Shown: positions 23,553-34,799 of the stretch, piece after piece
Layout of the letters: every line of letters starts with the position of its first letter
Position numbering within the stretch: position 1 is the first letter of the stretch
Translations under genes and position numbers: made by a program
Assembly: GCA_029844215.1 (NCBI GenBank)
Contig: CM056721.1
Location: forward strand, 12,970,368-13,034,367
DNA: 64,000 bases
Source of the DNA: Przewalskia tangutica
Lineage: Eukaryota > Streptophyta > Magnoliopsida > Solanales > Solanaceae
Reading direction: 5' to 3'
The notes under the pieces: model-generated
Told to the model about the DNA's origin: nothing
Databases searched by the model: none
What the model saw: only the letters and a program-made list of their open reading frames with translations

Positions 23553-25326
23553 TTTAATAGTAATACAACAATAACAACATACCAGTGAGATCCATTACGC
23601 GGGGTCTGGGAAGAGTAGAGTTTCCGCAGACCTTACATCTACCTTGGTAGGTAGAGCGATTGTTTCCGGAAGACCCTCGGCTCAAGACAAAGTATAATCA
23701 CAAGCAAAGCAAAGCAAGAGAAACAGTCAGATTCAAGCAAGAAATTAAAGCAGTATGAACATGCTGATAACTACATCGAATACGTCATGGTAGCGCTACT
23801 GCAGCTAACTAAGATAAACCAAGTACACTAAAGAATACAGTAGTAGAAATCAGACTACAGGGACTATAAAGCAATATTGTTCCTATAAATGTGATAGGCT
23901 AATCGAGCCTACAGTAATAACACTACGACTATCATTTTGTAAGCAGGACTACGCTCGACTACCTACTACCCTTCTACCTTAATCCGCGTCCTCCACAACC
24001 CCCTATTTAAGGTTATGTTCTCAGTAAGTTGCACCTGCGCCATATCCCGCGTAATCACCTCCCCAATACTTCTTCGGCGTACCTCTACCCCTCCTGAACC
24101 CGTCCATAGACAACCTCTCACACCTCCGTACCGGGCATTTGTGTCTCTCCTCTGCACATGCCCAAACCATCTCAACCTCTTTTCCCGCATTTTATCCTCT
24201 ACCACAGCCACTCTCATTCTGTCCCGGATATCGTCATTAATAATCCTATTCCTCCTTGTATGCCCGCACATCCATCTCAGCATCCTCATCTCCGTAACTT
24301 TCGTCTTTTGGATGTGCGAAGTCTTGTAAGTCTCTCTTCCTCTCCCTATATTGCTCCACCAACCTAATAATATGAATGACTTCATTAGTCGAACGCCCCA
24401 ACATGAATCCAAATTGGTTCTCGAAAATAGACACGCCTCTCCTCACCCTTATCTCCACGACTCTTTCCCAAACTTTTATAGTGTGACTCATCAGCTTGAT
24501 GCCCCTATAGTTGTTGCAACTCTGGATATCACCTTCCTTTTTGTTCAAGGAAATCATTGTACTCCGCCTCCATTCTTCGGACATTTTTGTCGTCTTAAAA
24601 ATGACGTTAAACAACTCAGTCAACCACTCCAAACCTGCCCTGCCCCGCATGCGCTCTTCCAAAATTCAGCTGGGATCTCATCAGGCCCAGTTGCTCGTCC
24701 CATGCGCATCCTGCGAACATCACCCTTAACCTCCTCAACCTTAATACTTCTACAATACCCAAAATCCTGGTACCTACCAGAATGCTCCAATTCTCCCAAC
24801 GCAATGTCTCCATCCCCTTTTTCGTTCAAGATTTTATGGAAGTAATACTGCCACCTTCGCCTAATATGCGCTTCCTCCAGCAGTACTTTGCCGTCCTCGT
24901 CTTGGATGCACCTCACGTGATCCAAGTCACTGGCCCTCCTCGCACTTTCCTTGACTAGTTTGTACAACTTCTTATCCCCGCCTTTCTCTTCTAATTCCAC
25001 ATATAGACGTTCAAAAGCTTCCGTTTTCGCCGCGGTAACCGTTAGCTTTGGCTCATTCCTCGCTATGTATCCCTATTCGTCCACTTCTCCGCCTTATCCT
25101 TGCTGTTTTCGCATACGCCGCTTTCTTCACTTCCACCTTCTCTTGAACTTTACCATTCCACCACCAGTCCCCTTGATGCCCACCACGGTTAACCCGCGAG
25201 GCCCCTAGCACTTCTCTTGCTACCTCCCGAATGCAACTGGCCGTCCAGTTGTACTTCTGGAGAGAAATCTGCCATGTTGGTTGTACTTCTAGGACAAATA
25301 AATATTTGTCGAATAGTCTCTGCATC
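23553..25326 (-). mobile_element. RTE-type LINE, 5'-truncated, inserted in ORF1 of the inner LINE
   Basis: The minus strand encodes the distal part of an RTE-clade polyprotein: linker (GDWWWNGKVQEKVEVKKAAY), reverse transcriptase (MGRATGPDEIPAEFWK, SCNNYRGIKLMSHTIKVWER, FMLGRSTNEVIHIIRLVEQ) and the C-terminal segment (RMLRWMCGHTRRNRI, RLRWFGHVQRR). The endonuclease half is absent and frames are broken. The 3' end has CAA/TTG-rich sequence at 23569-23585, matching the tail of TS SINEs. The flanks belong to ORF1 of the inner LINE: SKGALFWI...KRLKEAS on the 25.4-kb side, and AVIIL...SEGWEMP on the 23.5-kb side. Confidence 0.85.
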
Positions 25327-25936
25327 GCCAGGATTTGAATGTCTTCCCCCTATTCTCTGAGGCTTCCTTGAGTCTTTTACAGATCCAGATCCAGATCCAG
25401 AAGAGAGCCCCTTTGCTCAGCACCATCCTGCACATGTGATGCCTTGCACTTTCAATCCATGTCTCCACCTTAGACCTTGATTCTGTGATGTCATATGATT
25501 TGCCCCCCAATCGGAAATATATCTTGTTGTCCATGAAGAAGAAAAGGTAGTCTGATGTTTTCAACTATTACAGATTATACGTCTGTAAGTTGAAAAATCT
25601 GAATGTGAACAGTTTCCGGAAAAGTCGTCGGAGCTTCGAAATCTGTAGATGCATAAAAATGCACGGGTAGGGTCAGAACAACCTAACAATACCCGAGAAA
25701 GAACAGATCTGGAAAAATATCGACTGGAGCATTGTAGATCTTTGTCGGAACAGTTTTGTCACGCCTGAATAGTGCTCGAAAAATGACAAAACTGGTGTCT
25801 ATAGAAGGGAATGAAAAGGGGACATAAGAGAAAAAAAGGAGGGGAAAATTTCGGTGATCAGAAGGATCACCGGAGGGGGGATAAGGTATTCAGAGGTGAC
25901 CTAAAGTCATATTCTTGAGGAGTGTGCCTGAGAGAT
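25327..25936 (-). mobile_element. Inner L1-type LINE, proximal ORF1 and part of 5' UTR
   Basis: The minus-strand frame at 25564-25327 encodes the start of an L1-type ORF1 (YFRLGGKSYDI, RMVLSKGALFWI, KRLKEASENRGKTFKSWR). It is cut at 25326 by the RTE insertion. The remainder is 5' UTR, which is cut at 25936 by a solo LTR. The last 40 bp or so of this LINE (29716-29758) lie beyond the LTR, directly against the second copy of the LINE's target duplication. Confidence 0.75.
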
Positions 25937-28900
25937 TGTCACGACCCGACGGGCCGCGACCCGACGCCCTAATTGGACGCCATTACACTAACCTGTCACA
26001 TAATCAACTCACATAATCAACTGACACTTGAGGGTAATAGAAAATTCGGCAGCATAACGCTGCATCTATAACATATGCCCAAAGTAGGCGAGCCGACAAG
26101 GCTACCTTACACAACTAACCAACATGTCACAATAGACTAGCCGACTAGGCTGCCACCAAATAGCATCACATAAATACGGAAACAATCAAAATAGGCGAGC
26201 CGACAAGACTGCCACTATATACGGGAATCTCCCCAAAACAGAGTACAACATCACATATACCAAAAACAGATTCACATCTCTACATATGTACAAACCACAA
26301 CTATCTACAGACCTCTAGAAGTACATATGAATATGCGTAGGTCCAAGATTAAAGATCTGTACCAAACTGACTAAACTCCGAATCAATGGAGCCTTCCAAC
26401 CAGTTGAGTAGGAGTCCTAGGCCTGAGGATCACCAAATTGAGAATCTGTACCCGTGGGCATGAACGCAGCCCCCCCGAGGAAAGGGGAGTCAGTACGAAA
26501 TAATGTACTGAGTATGTAAAACATGAAGTACTGTGAATAAGATCAAAACAGGCCAAGAGATAACATGAGACAAATATAATAATCAAATTACCATTTCAAC
26601 TGTGTCATATACGAAGGAGAGTCATATCAAAACCATGAGTGTCTGTCCATAAAATCATATATATATATACATATACTATCCTGGGTATCTATACCCGCAT
26701 CATGGATGTCTGTCCATGGAATCATCATACGTATACTATCATGGGTATCTATACCCGCATCGTGGATACATGTCCACGGAGATAAATCGCGAGAAGGTAA
26801 CTTTGAGTCGTATGAAAAATTACAGAGATACCAATGCAACTGTACCATATGAAAAGAAATCCATGCATGTCTAACAATCATCATAATCAAGGACACCTCC
26901 GTACATATAGCTACCCGACCGATTCTGGGACTCAGTCCTCATACTATGTACATATAGCTACCCGGCCCATTCTGGGACTCGGTCCTCATACTCTGTAAAT
27001 ATAGCTACCCTTCTCATTCTGGGACTCGGTTCTCATAACGTATAGTCACAACTTACACAAGTAGAATATCATGAGGAATCATATGCAATACACATCATCA
27101 TCATCTGGGACTCAATGGAACAATCATATGTATTTCAAATAATCATATGTATTTTAAATCATCAGTGGAGACTCGATGGAATAATTAAGACGAACTATCA
27201 TTTAGGAATTCAGGCACTATCATATTATATATCACTTTTAATCATCACTTGGAACCTCAAGGCACTTATCGTGTCACGTATCATTTGGAATTTCTGTATA
27301 GAAATCATATGCGTCTGTAGTATGTTCACTTCATATAAATCATATCAAAATAAAGGGAGGAAGAGTTTCACATGCTTGTCGTAAATGCGTATCATATCAT
27401 ATCGTCTTGGGTAAAATATGAATGCATGAATGACAATAAACATTTCCTGAATTTATTGGATGACAATAATGTCCTTGCTTTTCTGGTTAACATTATGGAA
27501 CTATCTGATTGGTGATAATAAATTCTAATTGCCTAATTAATTCATTATACGCGCTGTTAGTAGGTTATATTTTTATAGAGATCTTATCTAATCAGCTGTA
27601 AACTAGCAAATGTAAAACAAATTGGTTCTATCTTAGTTTTTATGCAGATGGAATTCTAATCATTTTTAATATAATTGTTTTGTCGATACCTTATTCATTT
27701 ACTGCTGCAATGGCTTATTTTAACATGTTCATTAAAATATACCTTCTTATTTATTAAACCAGTTCCAGTATTTAATACTTATTAGTTACTTTGGATGTGC
27801 AGAGTCAAATTGGCTTCAGTGCTTACTAAAAACTCTTATGAATACCAACATTTTCCCTATATGCCTTAACAAGGACTTAGAACAATTTAGACATGCTTTT
27901 AGCAAAGAGTCAATAATATGAATACTCCTTAACTTCTAAGAGTAGAATAACTGATGGAATACGCAGAACATGCCAAAAGAAAGAAGGAGTTGTCTTAACA
28001 TACCTTTTAGTCGTACTAGCCAACTCAATATCAGAATACGCCCCGTCTTAGAACTTCAACCTATTATAATGGTAATATGACTGTCAATTTCTAGGATTAC
28101 TAGTATACTTTATATCATATGACAACTTCCTATTCCACAAAAATTCGGGCAGCACTTCCCCCGTTTATACGCATATCCACAGTTAACCAACAAGCTCAAC
28201 AAACCAATAACAAGTCATAACTTATATCCCATCATTATAACTTAACAAAACAACCTTAAGACGAGACAACCACGTCCAATAAGTCCATGTAAATTTCGAC
28301 CAACAACAACATAATTCCATACTTTCTTTCTTAACTTCTTAAGATACACTTCATGTTCCAACATTCTTATGTAAACCATTACTTCCTTTAAATATCAAGA
28401 CTCCTCTATTTTAACATGCAATTTGTGATAATTTTAACAATAACGACAATCAACCCCAAGGTGTCCATAATCGGCAATAGCTCCCAAACCTTCACATGCA
28501 TTGTCTAAATTCCAAGTTTCTTCTTAACACAAGTCCATTACTTAAACTACAACAACATGCAACTTTAATTATTTAATAGGAAGAAGAATTTTATACCTCA
28601 ACGAAGTCAAAACAGTCCCAACGTCGAACCCACTGCCCTTATCCGAATACCCACTGTTTTATCGATTTCTCTTGCTCAATTCTTCATTTCTTCAACTCCA
28701 ATTCAACATGCATGAGTCTCACCATGTAACCCATCATTTCTACACGTTTTTCTTCCCTAATTTCTCTCCAAAAATTGAAGAAAACCTGCCCTAATTTCGG
28801 TCCAGTGAGGACCGAACTGCTCACTGTTTTGTCAGCTGAACTGGTAACGTCCATAATTCTCTACTCCGATGTCCTATCGACGAGCGGTTTATTGCGTTGG

Positions 28901-29710
28901 AAACTAGACTCGACGAACTTCATCTTAGGCTTTTGAATCACCTAAAAACTCCTAATATGCGAGGAGATAAATCCCTCCAAAGTTGACTAAAAATCTGCCA
29001 GCAACCAGCGATTTTCTGCCCATTTTTCTCCTCCATTTTCACACCTCTTTCAACTCCAAATTAACATGCATGTATTCTACCATGTTAGACCATCAGTTGT
29101 ACATGTTTTTCTTCCCAAAATTCTTGTTAAAATTTGACAAATCTCAGACCTATTTTCGGCCAGCAAACCCGTGACCCACTGGTTGGGTTTCAAAGATTTT
29201 GCTTCCAAATTGTGGAATGATTAATCATCGAATGGAGGTTGCTTGAATCTTGAATTGATTAGAGGAATGGTGTGATTTTCGAATTGAGAGGGGGAGGGAG
29301 TGTTCTTGCTCCTAGTTTCTAAGTGAAGAAGACAAGTGTGCAATGCTTAGGGTAATATTAGAATCCAATTTTTAGATTTACAAATATGCACTTTAGTCCC
29401 CCTAAATGTTACACTTTGCCCCTCTAATTGTTAACTTAACTAAATTAATCCCCAAGTAATAAATCTTAGTCCCACTTCTTTTAATCTTGATTCCCGTCCC
29501 CTTTAGTTCCCGGGAATTCCATAAGGTCTCGCATTCCTCACGTCGTAATTCTTATAATATGTAATAATCCTTAATGGAAATATATATAACTTATCATATT
29601 AAATTCTCATTGACGTGCTCGTAGCTTATGTAAATGTATCTCATATCCATTATCCGGATCTTAATCTTAATGACGTCCTTAACCCTTGTCTTAACCTACG
29701 AGGTGTAACA
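25937..29710. mobile_element. Solo LTR, 3.77 kb, 5-bp target duplication
   Basis: The element starts TGTCACGACCCGAC, ends GAGGTGTAACA and is flanked by identical 5-bp repeats GAGAT (25932-25936 and 29711-29715). Termini TG...CA and a 5-bp duplication define an LTR insertion. No second copy of the start sequence, no primer-binding site and no gag or pol domain is visible inside. It is therefore best read as a solo LTR left by LTR-LTR recombination, probably of a large Ty3/gypsy element. A non-autonomous element with very short LTRs is less likely. It lies in the 5' UTR of the inner LINE. Confidence 0.8.
26634..27040. repeat. Two short tandem arrays inside the solo LTR
   Basis: A 60-bp unit (about 2.3 copies, 26634-26770) carries GGGTATCTATACCCGCAT and GTCTGTCCATGG. 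A 47-bp unit (three copies starting at 26901, 26948 and 26995) carries ATATAGCTACCC, CATTCTGGGACTCGG and TCCTCATA. Both are internal repeats of the LTR. Confidence 0.9.
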
Positions 29711-29758
29711 GAGATTTTTTGAATTAATTTCTCATACACAGTTGTTTTGTTTCTTAAT

Positions 29759-31640
29759 TCGGATTGTATTTTGTAAATCATCTTTCAAGAGATCCCAGAA
29801 TGTAAGGTAGAAAGACATGGAAAAACCATAAGGCCCTAGTGCCTTCTCCATATCACACAATTTGATACATTCCAGTATCTCTGCCTCGTCAAATTGTCTC
29901 TGCAACCATTCTTGCTCCTCAATAGATATCCTACTGCCTTCATGTAACTGTAATTCATGCCTCTGCACCTCAGTTTCCTTGTATAAGTTCTTTTAGAAGT
30001 TTTGAATTGCTCCTTTAATAGTAACAGGATCTGTGACAGTGTTCCCTTCCACATTCAAACTGTCTATGGAGTTCACCCTTTTGTGTGTTGTGGCTATCCT
30101 ATGGAAATATTTTGCATTTTTGCCTCCTTGTTTCAACCAAGACCTTTGCCTCCAAGATATCTCCTCATTTCTGGACACTTCTTCGAATTCCATAGCCAAG
30201 TGAGTCTTCTGAATAAGTTCATCATCTGTGAGCATTATTTGTTCCTGGATTGTCTCCCAATTAGCCAGCTGACTTAGGATATCTTCCTTTTTTGTTGCTT
30301 CCCGTTGCCCCTATTGTTATTACTCCATTCCTTCATTTTCCCCTTCAACAATTTTAGTTTTTCCGCTTAAACAAATCCAGGTCTCCCAGTAACCGAGAAA
30401 GTACTCCACCATAACTTCACATTATCTTTAAAACCTTCTACTCCGTGTATAAGACCCCCCAAACAAAGGAGGGTCCACCAGCTCCAATTCTTCAATACTA
30501 TCAGTAAATTGCTCCATTGATTCTGAAGCAATTAGTTCTTTCATTGGGATATCTGATGACATTGAAGTCACCCCACCCACGGGCCTGAACACATTTCTCT
30601 CATGGCTGACAACTCCCTCCACAATTCTCCTCTCTATTCTTCTACAATTTGCATAGACTGCAGTCACAAAACAAGTGAAATCTGAATTTTGTCCAGATAA
30701 TTTGCAAGTTATACTTTGGTTGCCTCTTTCAATCAATTCCCCATCCCACTCTTTTATCCCAAAGGACTAGGATCCCCCCACTGCTGCCTACTGCGTCCAA
30801 ATGCACCTCCCCAACCCATCTATTATTCCAAATGCTCCGTATAATATTAGCCACATTGCCCTCCAATTTGGTTTCAACCAGAATGTAAACATCTGCACAC
30901 CACTGATTAATCAAATTCCTAACCAATCCCCTCTTCCTATCATCATTCAACCCCACCCTCATTTGTAACCAATGGTTAAATTCCTCCCTCTAATTCTTGG
31001 TTCACCATCCTTGAATTTCATATTAAAAATTAGGTTCCTGAGTTCCTTTGGAATTGAGTTGATATTGTTATTTGAAATTCCTACCTTTTCTGCTTGTTTC
31101 TCCTTGTATCTCATCTGGTCCAGTTTCATAAACAGAGTATAAGCCTCTTTTTCACATCCCTTGAAAGCTGCTCCAAATATTTGACTTAATTTAATCACAT
31201 TGAAGTGAACCCAGATAGTTTCCTGAGCCTCGATCTGCTCCTCTGCAAGACCTTCATCAATAGATAATGAAATTATGTCACTGCAATTCACCAGTTGATT
31301 ATCAGAATTTTCCAAAGGAGACAGTTCTCCCTCAAAAGAGTTCCTTGTTGTTGAACTCTCTCCAATTGTCATAGAAAAATTTCCCTGCTCCAATTCTTCT
31401 GCCTGGTCTTCACGATCTTCCTGATTCAACTGAAATTGAGAGTCTCCTGCCATTTGCATGTTATTTTCCAATTCACCGTCAAAAATAGAGTGCTTAAGGA
31501 GTTGGGCTGTTTTATCCCAGTTCAAATTAATAAAATCTGCAAAGGGTTCTGTGAAAACTAAAGGTTTGGGCTTTTTTAATAACACTAGATACTGCTGATC
31601 ACTATAATCAAGGAAGATCTAGTGTTTGCGGAAACCGTTG
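29759..31640 (-). mobile_element. Outer L1-type LINE, 5' part (ORF1 hinge, endonuclease, start of RT)
   Basis: The minus strand continues the outer LINE from 18.9 kb. At 29759-29968 is the RT fingers region (EEQEWLQRQFDEAEILECIKL...AFWDLLKDDLQNTIR-type). At 30235-29993 is AMEFEEVSRNEEISWRQRS and YFHRIATTHKRVNSIDSL, closely similar to the same region of the inner LINE. Endonuclease pieces lie at 30962-30428 (YILVETKLEGNVANIIRSIW, VDPPLFGGSYT). At 31585-30959 is an acidic open segment between ORF1 and the endonuclease. The 5' limit near 31.6 kb is approximate; the ORF1 RNA-binding domain is not seen, so the element is 5'-truncated. Confidence 0.78.
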
Positions 31641-31945
31641 CAACCCGCATATGAAATTCACAACTAAAATAATGATCTTAAAATACCTTAGAAGTCTTAA
31701 GTAATACTTAGAATTAATTTGGTCCTTGAAGCTCTGTATATCTGTGTTATAGCTTAAAAAATAATGAACTAGATGTATTATTTCTATATTAGATAAGGAT
31801 TTACTCAACTCCAAGTACTCCTCCAAAGAAGATAGCAATTCAATGTCATTTTTGTGTTTATACGGACATTCTTGTTTTCTTTAATGTTAAGTTAAAAAAA
31901 TAAGCTTATGAAGCTATCAGGATGTCAAACGTTCTCTTCTTGCAG

Positions 31946-34481
31946 ATTGGCATGACACAGGATGAGGTTTCAAGAGTAAAACTTGAGTTAGTTCCAATGA
32001 TTCAAGAGGTTCTTACTAAGTGGCATATCATCCATTTCTTCAGTACCACACCATCTGAATCTCCTCTTCTTGAAGACTTCAGCAGTCAACTTTCATCTTT
32101 ACAGCTTGGTATGTACCACTTCTATTGTGACGAAAATCAATTGTAGACTGTCTAAGGTCGGCTGAAGATTCAGTGCATGTCAGAATGTATCTAAGGCTCT
32201 AAGCAGACTCAATTAAACTTTTAGGATCTCCCGTGGCTCTGGCAGACATAAGGGAAATTTGTAGGATCATCATTTGACTGAAAAGTGTGCCAATATTATT
32301 CGTTAGTGGACGCTGTTTAAAACTACAAAAAAAACTTTACAAAGAGGGTGTAACATCTTGAGGAGCATTGCAAATACTAGAGGGGAGACCTTCAATGGGA
32401 GGATTGTTGCAACTAAATTGCGAATGCTTCACTTATTATTTTAGTATTAGCTTCTTATATCGGAATGGAATGTGTTGAATGGAAAGAAATTTAGTGATAG
32501 TGTTACGATATAAATAAAGTGTGTTTCATTAATTTCTAATTTTTTGAGTAAGATTGGTGACTTCTGCTGCTTATTTGTCTGCAGTATGTATAATTATTGT
32601 TAGAAAAGAAATAGGGAGTCAAGTCAAGGAGGTTCTGAGTTTTTTTTTGTGTTTTTTAGTTTCCCTTGCTGTAACTGACTTGGAGATAACGTTTTCGCTC
32701 ATTAAGATTGAGTGCTATGGTTTTGCATGTTGTTTATCTATGTCTTCAGATGGAAATATTGATCGGAGATCATGGAATGAGAAACTTGGTAGATCTGAAT
32801 TCACATTGTCCTTTATTCTGTTACTTGGAGGTCATAGTGGGCCATCTTTTGGACATCTTCCTGATCCCAGCAGTCTAAGTAATTCAGTACAAGAATTTGC
32901 TAGCTGGATAATATGGGGGAGAACAGGAGCAGAACCATCTGTTTTCTTCAGTCATTCGATTGGCCTTGCTCTGATATTACTTAGACATGGACAATACGAT
33001 GCTGTTGAGGTAGGTTGCCATCATTTTCATTTATGCTACCCAAAACAATTCTAAGATCTTACTGAACAATTTGTTCATTCATCCAGTATGTACTCAGTTT
33101 GGTGGATACGTATTCGCGCAAGGAAAAGATTTGCCAAAGTCTTCAGAGCGATGGTGGGGAGTGGTCCACTCTGCTGCATCTTCTTGGTTGTTGCTTTATT
33201 GCACAAAGCCAATGTGGTTTGCATGGAACGATGAATGAAAGAAAAATTTCTGAAGCAGTGCAGTGTTTTTTAGGTATTTGTAGGTTTTAAGTGAAGGTAT
33301 CTTCTTGTTAATTTTATAGTCACAGCTATGAACTGGAATATCCCAAGAAATTTTTTCACAGCTACAGGTCAGATTTAGTGCATAGTCTGGGGAGGGCGTA
33401 AATGGTATGTCAAGGATCATAAGTTGAACTTTTGTGACTGAAAATAGGAGAATATTGTGGTCACAAGCAAATTCAGTGGCCAAATAGAAGATTGAAGGTT
33501 GGGGGCATGAGGGTGAGATATATTCAAAAGTGAGATTGCAGATCTCGAGTGGTAACTTTTGATACTCACAGTAACTGTTTTGAGGCTTGTTACTGCTTGG
33601 TAAAATATGTCCTAATTTGGCATATAAGAAGACATTTAAGATGCTTCGATGCATCACTGTAAAAGCAGTTGGAGAGCATTTTTTATTGAGAAAAGTAATG
33701 GATAGTATGGTCTAATAGAGAGAATCTCGACTTTTGTTCTTTTATAGTAGCCTCCACAGGTCTTGTCAGGAAAAAGGAAAAAAAGAAGACGTTGTTTGTA
33801 GTCAACTAGCTTCTATTAATGGACCTTCAAGTCCACTTCTTGATGCTAGCAGCATAGGTAGTGTAGTGAAAGATGTCAGTAGAACCTCTTTACTCTCCAT
33901 AACTTTTGGTCTGGTAATTATGTCAAATTTTCAGCCAACAACTCAAACAAACTGCATAGAAAAATCTAACCAGAAAAGGAATTTTGGAGAAATGTAACGA
34001 GATATAATGTCACATCTTCTTCCGCTTTCAGAAAGCAAAAAAAAAAGGAATTCTTGGACATTGTTCAAATCCTTGTTCTGGGTGTAGCTAACCATATACT
34101 TTTCACTCGGACTTCTTCCTTTATTGTGGTTGGGTTCACTGTTCTTGGTGATAATTGTTCATCTTTGTCCCTTCTCTCGTTCCAAAAGTTGAAGAAGCAA
34201 AAAGTAAAACAAACAACACATACATGCTCACACAAAGTAAAATTAAATCCTTATTTCAATTTGGGTTGCCATGACGTCTGTATAGAGTCTCATGTTCTTG
34301 GCTTCTTGTGTGAAAATATTCTTCAAGTGGTACTTGTCAAAAAAAAATTAACATTCTTGAAGTGGTTCTTTTATGAAGACACTGGTTTGTTCTTATGCTT
34401 TCAGAGCTGCGTCTGTGGAAGGAGCTGCCAAGGCTTTGCAAAGTTTGCCAAATGAAGCAGGATGGCTACACCTTGGTTTCT
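31946..34481 (+). pseudogene. NUP160: NUP160 relic, exons 13-16
   Basis: Exons are 31946-32108, 32750-33009, 33087-33273 and 34405-34481, all with GT-AG borders. They encode the helical mid-region: VKLELVPMIQEVLTKWHIIH, LLGGHSGPSFGHLPDPSSL, FASWIIWGRTGAEPSVFF, SLIGL-type HSIGLALILLRHGQYDAVE, and VEGAAKALQSLPNEAGWL. Exon 15 ends TGTTTTTTAG one T short of the phase needed to join exon 16 (AGCTGCGTCTGTG), so a further 1-bp loss in the T run near 33270 is likely. After exon 16 (..WLHLGF) the next expected NUP160 exons are not found before 48785. Confidence 0.8.
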
Positions 34482-34799
34482 GTATGTTTTTCTCCAAATC
34501 TTCTTGTAATTTTAGAAGAATGCTCTCATTTCATCAATATCTTTGATTCTTTAAATAAAAGGAAGTCATCTTACTTCATACCGTTATAGTTCAGAGTAAC
34601 ATGCTGCTCTTATACTCTGAGGGATTGGCATCTGTATTCACTTGTTTGTATAGATAGCAATTTCTGTTAATTTTTTATGTATTTTATACTTCAGATCTGA
34701 TTGATCAATCAAATCTCTCTTTCCTCTGACAATTTAATATGTGATGCTTCATGTTGGTATCACGTAGTTTCTGCAATATCTGCATCTTCGGAAGGGAGT

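Noticed and set aside
24015..24845. Plus-strand frames of 104-164 codons
   Set aside because: Shadows of the minus-strand RTE reverse transcriptase.
26634..27040. Regularly spaced repeats that could suggest a CRISPR array
   Set aside because: These are adjacent 60-bp and 47-bp tandem units inside a plant LTR, without distinct spacers or cas genes.
33196..33657. 153-codon minus-strand frame
   Set aside because: It overlaps NUP160 exon 15 in antisense plus intron sequence, with no recognisable domain.
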